A stretch of 17,081 bases of DNA from WTJX01 sp045106295 (GTDB lineage: Bacteria; Bacteroidota; Bacteroidia; Cytophagales; JAAEPT01): assembly GCA_045106295.1 (NCBI GenBank), contig JBGCEI010000106.1, positions 1-17,081 of the forward strand. Direction: 5' to 3'. Each line of letters begins with the position of its first letter. Position 1 is the first letter of the stretch. Under the pieces are notes generated by a model. That model searched no databases. It saw only the letters and a program-made list of their open reading frames with translations, and was not told the DNA's origin. A program made the translations under genes and the position numbers. Below, piece after piece: positions 14,269 through 17,081 of the stretch.

Positions 14269-15459
14269 TTAGCCTGTAACTTCATCAATTGATTTCAAAA
14301 TGAGTTTACAGGCTTTTTTAATCTCTTTTTCTGTAATAATCAATGGAGGTGCAATTCTCATGGAGTTATCACAGTATAAAAACCAATCTGTTAATACACC
14401 ATTCTTAATCGCTTGATCAATTACTTTTTTCAAGAGGTTAAAAGACTCAAACTCAACGGCCATCATTAAGCCTTTATTCCGAATAGACAAAATAGAAGAA
14501 TGTACAAGTAAGTCTTTAAATAACTGTGCTTTCCTTTCTACCTCATCTAACAGTTTTTCCTTTTGAATCACCTGAAAAGTAGCTAAAGATGCCGCACAAC
14601 ACACAGGGTGCCCACCAAAAGTGGTAATATGACCTAAAATAGGATTGTTTTTCAACACAGACATAATCTCTTGTGAAGAAATAAATGCTCCAATCGGCAT
14701 ACCTCCTCCCATTCCTTTAGCAATCGTCACGATGTCTGGTACAATTCCATAATGTTCAAAAGCCCATAGTCTCCCCGTACGACCAACACCACATTGAATT
14801 TCATCCATTATCAATAGCGTCCCCGTCTCATCACACCTTTTCCTTATTGCTTCAAAGTATGGTTGAGTAGCCGTTCTCACTCCTGCTTCACCTTGTACTG
14901 TTTCAATTACAAAGGCAGCGGTCTTAATACTTATTTTTTCTAATTCTTTTTCTACTCCAAAATGAATTTGTTTAACATCTGGTAAAAGAGGTCTGAAATT
15001 ATTCTTATACTCTTCTCCTCCCCCAATTGACAAAGCGCCATGTGTAGATCCATGATAGGCTCTATGACAAGAAATGATCTCAGTTCGCCCTGTAAAGCGT
15101 TTTGCTAGCTTCATAGCTCCTTCTATCGCTTCACTTCCAGAGTTCACAAAAAACACATTGTCTAACGATTTTGGTAAGGTATCTACAATTGCTTTCGCTA
15201 GCCTTGCTTGTGGTGACTGAACAAACTCACCATACACCATTAAATGTAAGTACTTGCGTAACTGTCTTTGGATAGCACCTATTACTCGCTGATGCCTATG
15301 CCCTACATTACTTACTCCGATACCAGAAATAAGATCAATATATTTTTCTCCTTTCCGACCAAACATGTAAATACCTTTGGCACTCAAAATTTCTAATTCT
15401 AAAGGAAAATCAGAGGTTTGCCCTACGTAATTTAAAAAAAGTTGTCGCTGAGAGAGCAT
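14269..15459 (-). CDS. Class-III PLP-dependent aminotransferase
   Basis: The 396-residue protein has the full fold-type I aminotransferase set. NSGSE (106-110) binds the cofactor phosphate, YHGS (135-138) stacks on the ring, MDEIQCGVGRTG (218-229) has the PLP nitrogen-binding Asp219, and TIAKGMGGGMPIG (245-257) has the Schiff-base Lys248. Length is normal for the ornithine/acetylornithine/4-aminobutyrate group. The amino donor cannot be fixed from the sequence and no biosynthetic cluster is attached. A consensus promoter (15515-15485) lies just upstream. Its 3' end carries, on the opposite strand, the terminator of ychF. The start at 15459 gives a normal N-terminus (MLSQRQLFLNYVGQTSDFPL). Confidence 0.92.
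   Translation of the reverse strand: MLSQRQLFLNYVGQTSDFPLELEILSAKGIYMFGRKGEKYIDLISGIGVSNVGHRHQRVIGAIQRQLRKYLHLMVYGEFVQSPQARLAKAIVDTLPKSLDNVFFVNSGSEAIEGAMKLAKRFTGRTEIISCHRAYHGSTHGALSIGGGEEYKNNFRPLLPDVKQIHFGVEKELEKISIKTAAFVIETVQGEAGVRTATQPYFEAIRKRCDETGTLLIMDEIQCGVGRTGRLWAFEHYGIVPDIVTIAKGMGGGMPIGAFISSQEIMSVLKNNPILGHITTFGGHPVCCAASLATFQVIQKEKLLDEVERKAQLFKDLLVHSSILSIRNKGLMMAVEFESFNLLKKVIDQAIKNGVLTDWFLYCDNSMRIAPPLIITEKEIKKACKLILKSIDEVTG
14271..14319 (+). terminator. ychF terminator embedded in the convergent aminotransferase gene
   Basis: AGCCTGTAA (14271-14279) pairs with TTACAGGCT (14306-14314), and an inner TTCAT/ATGA pair extends the stem. TTTTTT follows at 14314-14319 on the plus strand. It begins 25 nt after the ychF stop, but within the last codons of the minus-strand aminotransferase. 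Confidence 0.7.
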
Positions 15460-15484
15460 ATTATCGATTAAGTAGATAAGAATA

Positions 15485-15515
15485 CAAAACTACTTGAACT
15501 CAATCAGTAAACAAA
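15485..15515 (-). promoter_or_regulatory. Consensus promoter of the aminotransferase gene
   Basis: On the minus strand TTTG (15515-15512), a 19-nt spacer and TAGTTTTG (15492-15485) fit the Bacteroidota consensus exactly. The ATG is 25 nt beyond the -7 box. Confidence 0.75.
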
Positions 15516-15633
15516 TAGAGTTAGACACATTCTTTTCCGATAAACAGTAGCTTATACAGAGCTGTAATTGGTAGGTTACTAATTCTCTAATTTTTCTAAA
15601 GAAAAATAACTTCTTACTCCTCATCCTATTTCA

Positions 15634-15641
15634 TACCTTTG
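15634..15641 (+). promoter_or_regulatory. -7 box directly before the S1-domain gene
   Basis: TACCTTTG matches TAnnTTTG and lies four bases before the ATG at 15646. A TTC at 15611-15613 is a weak -33 candidate (20-nt spacer). The transcript would be leaderless or nearly so. Confidence 0.5.
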
Positions 15642-15645
15642 TGCT

Positions 15646-16506
15646 ATGGAAATTGGAAAAATCAACACACTTACCGCTTCACGTTCTACTGGAAATGGCT
15701 ATTACCTAGTAGATGAAGAAGACAATGAGGTATTACTACCTAATTCATATGTAACCGAAGACATAAGAATAGGTAGTGAATTAGATGTATTTGTTTACAA
15801 AGATTCCGAAGATAGAATAGTAGCCGTTACGAACACTCCTTATGTCCTACTTAATCAGTTTGCTTTCTTAAAAGTAAAAGATGTAAACCCTGCAGGAGCT
15901 TTTTTTGATTGGGGGTTACAAAAAGACCTCTTAGTTCCTTATGCGGAACAAATTGGTGAATTAAAAGCAGGGGATTGGAGACTTGTTTTTTTATTAAAAG
16001 ATGAAAAAACAGAACGACTAATCGGTTCATGTAAATCAAACCAGTTTTTCTTTTTTGATGAAATAGATGTAGCTGCAGGTGACGAAGTAGACCTTTTAAT
16101 TTACCAGCCTAATGATCTGGGATTCAATGCAGTAGTAAATAATCTTTACAAAGGACTTATTTTCCATTCTGATATCCATAAAGACATACAGCCTGGAGAT
16201 AAAGTAAAAGGCTATATAAGGTTAGTCCGTGAAGACGGTAAGCTAGATATTGCGCTAGAACCTATTGGTTACAAAAATGCCATCGACAGTACAAGCCAAC
16301 ATATTTTAACTAGACTAAAAGAAAACAATGGTATCCTCAATGTACATGACAAGAGTGATCCTGACCTAATCAAACAATTATTTGGACTGAGTAAAAAAGC
16401 ATTCAAACGGTCTATTGGTTTCCTTTACAAGGAAAAGATTATCTCTATTGAAAAGAATCATATTGAATTAGTTAATCGATCCTTACCAACTCACTTTCGA
16501 GATTAA
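15646..16506 (+). CDS. CvfB-like RNA-binding protein with S1 domains and winged helix
   Basis: The 286-residue protein begins MEIGKINTLTASRSTGNGYYL and reads DEEDNEVLLPNSYVTEDIRIGSELDVFVYKDSEDRIVAVTNTP, the first S1-like OB fold (about 1-65). A second S1 domain has FLKVKDVNPAGAFFDWG and DLLVPYAEQ (about 74-130), and a third (about 145-205) ends in GYIRLVREDGKLDIAL. A C-terminal winged helix (about 215-278) is suggested by LFGLSKKAFKRSIGFLYKEKII. This layout is that of CvfB (YitL), a post-transcriptional regulator of virulence genes in Staphylococcus; the RNA targets here are unknown. It is transcribed alone and probably from a promoter whose -7 box is almost at the ATG. The IstB remnant lies about 105 bp downstream. 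Confidence 0.92.
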   Translation: MEIGKINTLTASRSTGNGYYLVDEEDNEVLLPNSYVTEDIRIGSELDVFVYKDSEDRIVAVTNTPYVLLNQFAFLKVKDVNPAGAFFDWGLQKDLLVPYAEQIGELKAGDWRLVFLLKDEKTERLIGSCKSNQFFFFDEIDVAAGDEVDLLIYQPNDLGFNAVVNNLYKGLIFHSDIHKDIQPGDKVKGYIRLVREDGKLDIALEPIGYKNAIDSTSQHILTRLKENNGILNVHDKSDPDLIKQLFGLSKKAFKRSIGFLYKEKIISIEKNHIELVNRSLPTHFRD

Positions 16507-16611
16507 AATCACCTGATTTGTGATGATATCTAAATTCCAAAGAAGTTGCCCCGTATTTTTAGGATAGATAGTTGAGTCATTTTTTTGTTGGAAATAAGGG
16601 TGAATTTTCAT

Positions 16612-16838
16612 TTAGTTTTTGTTCCTTTTTCTTCTCATAGACTCCCCTTTCAATTCAAACCTATGTGCATTACATTATGCACAAGCCTGTTTATGAGAGC
16701 ATCAGCTACTGTTTTTTCACCGATCTTTACTTCATACCATTGATTGACAGATAACTGATAAATTAAGATGATCGCTCCTTTTTCATATCTGTCTTCAATG
16801 ATTTCAAGTAAAGCCATTCTGTTTTGTTTATCCCGAAC
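16612..16838 (-). pseudogene. istB: Remnant of IS21-family istB (C-terminal part, frameshifted)
   Basis: Read on the minus strand from about 16838, the frame gives VRDKQNRMALLEIIEDRYEK, then a QLSVNQWYEVKIGEKTVADAL stretch and RLVHN, which is the C-terminal part of the IS21 helper ATPase IstB. The frame then breaks at a 5-bp tandem duplication (CATTA-CATTA at 16668-16677). Removing five bases restores AHRFELKGESMRRKRNKN and a stop at 16614-16612, the normal IstB end. An in-frame stop precedes VRDKQ, and the Walker motifs and the istA partner are absent. It is a decayed IS fragment; its 5' boundary near 16838 is the end of visible homology. Confidence 0.8.
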
Positions 16839-16869
16839 TCAATGCCGTTTAACTAAGGTATAATTCTAA

Positions 16870-16977
16870 AATTTATGCCTGATTTTTTCAAGCCCTCAAC
16901 TTTTCCGCTTGATCCATACTTTGCGCCAGATGGATAGCGTAATTGAGCAGGCAATGAATCTTCCTGAGGAGAAGTAA
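16870..16977 (+). pseudogene. Short C-terminal remnant of an unidentified gene
   Basis: After a stop at 16867-16869 the frame runs open for 35 codons to TAA 16975-16977. It encodes a protein-like tail with QLFRLIHTLRQMDSVIEQAM and ending NLPEEK. Its base composition (near half G+C) is clearly higher than the rest of the window, and it abuts the truncated istB fragment. I cannot name the parent protein. It may also be noncoding debris of a mobile element. Confidence 0.3.
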
Positions 16978-17037
16978 AGCAAAGAGAGTAAGGTGAAAAC
17001 AGCAGGTCGTTGTACCTATGTTGTACATAAAAACAAA

Positions 17038-17070
17038 AAGCCGCTGTAAATAGATGATTTACAGCGGCTT
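17038..17070 (-). terminator. Intrinsic terminator of a minus-strand gene beyond the right edge
   Basis: A perfect 14-bp stem has AAGCCGCTGTAAAT at 17038-17051 and its complement at 17057-17070, with a 5-nt loop. On the minus strand it is followed by TTTTTGTTTTT. No gene in the window uses it, so a minus-strand gene should end just to the right. Confidence 0.85.
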
Positions 17071-17081
17071 AGGAAACTACC

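Larger units (their letters stand above)
16507..17081. other. Gene-poor right edge with mobile-element debris
   Basis: These 575 bp hold no intact gene. Contents are the istB remnant, the GC-richer 35-codon plus-strand remnant and the terminator at 17038-17070. The stretches 16507-16611 and 16978-17037 show nothing I can support. No terminal inverted repeat or target duplication of a complete IS was found. Confidence 0.7.

Noticed and set aside
16483..16611. 42-codon minus-strand ORF directly after the istB remnant stop
   Set aside because: It overlaps the end of the S1-domain gene, has no recognisable features, and looks like chance open sequence in IS-flanking DNA.
17038..17070. Relation between the right-edge terminator and the ahpC terminator (both contain AAAAAGCCGCT)
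   Set aside because: Intrinsic terminators often share GC-rich cores flanked by A/T runs, and the rest of the stems differ.
1..17081. Defence, secondary-metabolite or phage system in the window
   Set aside because: All intact genes fall into housekeeping or generally conserved families; no nuclease, toxin, integrase, reverse transcriptase or repeat-spacer array was found.

Overview
The window looks like an ordinary chromosomal segment of an AT-rich member of the Bacteroidota, most likely a flavobacterium-like organism. Four things point there: genes without Shine-Dalgarno sequences, several promoters of the Bacteroidota type (TTTG, about 19 nt, TAnnTTTG), a DUF3276 (PUR-alpha-like) gene typical of this phylum, and an FtsK-LolA gene pair. 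No tRNA, rRNA, CRISPR array or complete mobile element was seen.

Left part (1-4700): on the minus strand, a TPR-repeat protein gene overlaps by 8 nt the start of a phosphosulfolactate synthase (ComA) gene that runs off the left edge. Upstream of it, also on the minus strand, is an extended-SDR epimerase/reductase. Divergent to that is a lipoprotein alpha/beta-hydrolase gene interrupted by a single in-frame TGA, followed by a very strong hairpin.

Central part (4018-10100): two minus-strand units, ftsK then lolA, and a low-molecular-weight protein tyrosine phosphatase overlapping pyrD by 13 nt. Divergent to these is a plus-strand oxidative-stress operon, perR-ahpC. It has a consensus promoter, a palindromic candidate operator at the expected transcription start, a TTG start codon for perR and a textbook terminator after ahpC. 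PerR would sense peroxide and repress its own operon, and AhpC would remove the peroxide.

Right part (10163-16506): a small membrane-anchored protein of unknown function, a membrane-anchored coiled-coil protein, a DUF58/VWA-like protein, the DUF3276 protein, the YchF/OLA1-type GTPase, a class-III PLP aminotransferase and a CvfB-like S1-domain protein with a winged-helix end. These are mostly single-gene units facing each other, with intergenic or embedded terminators.

Right edge (16507-17081): about 575 bp without an intact gene. It holds a decayed C-terminal remnant of an IS21-family IstB ATPase gene, frameshifted by a 5-bp tandem duplication. Next to it is a short, GC-richer plus-strand reading-frame remnant, then a terminator belonging to a minus-strand gene beyond the window.

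I found no convincing new multi-gene system. The most rewarding points are the perR control region and the missing structural zinc cysteines of its protein, the TGA-interrupted hydrolase, the possible leaderless transcripts (ftsK, the S1-domain gene), and the IS-derived scar.
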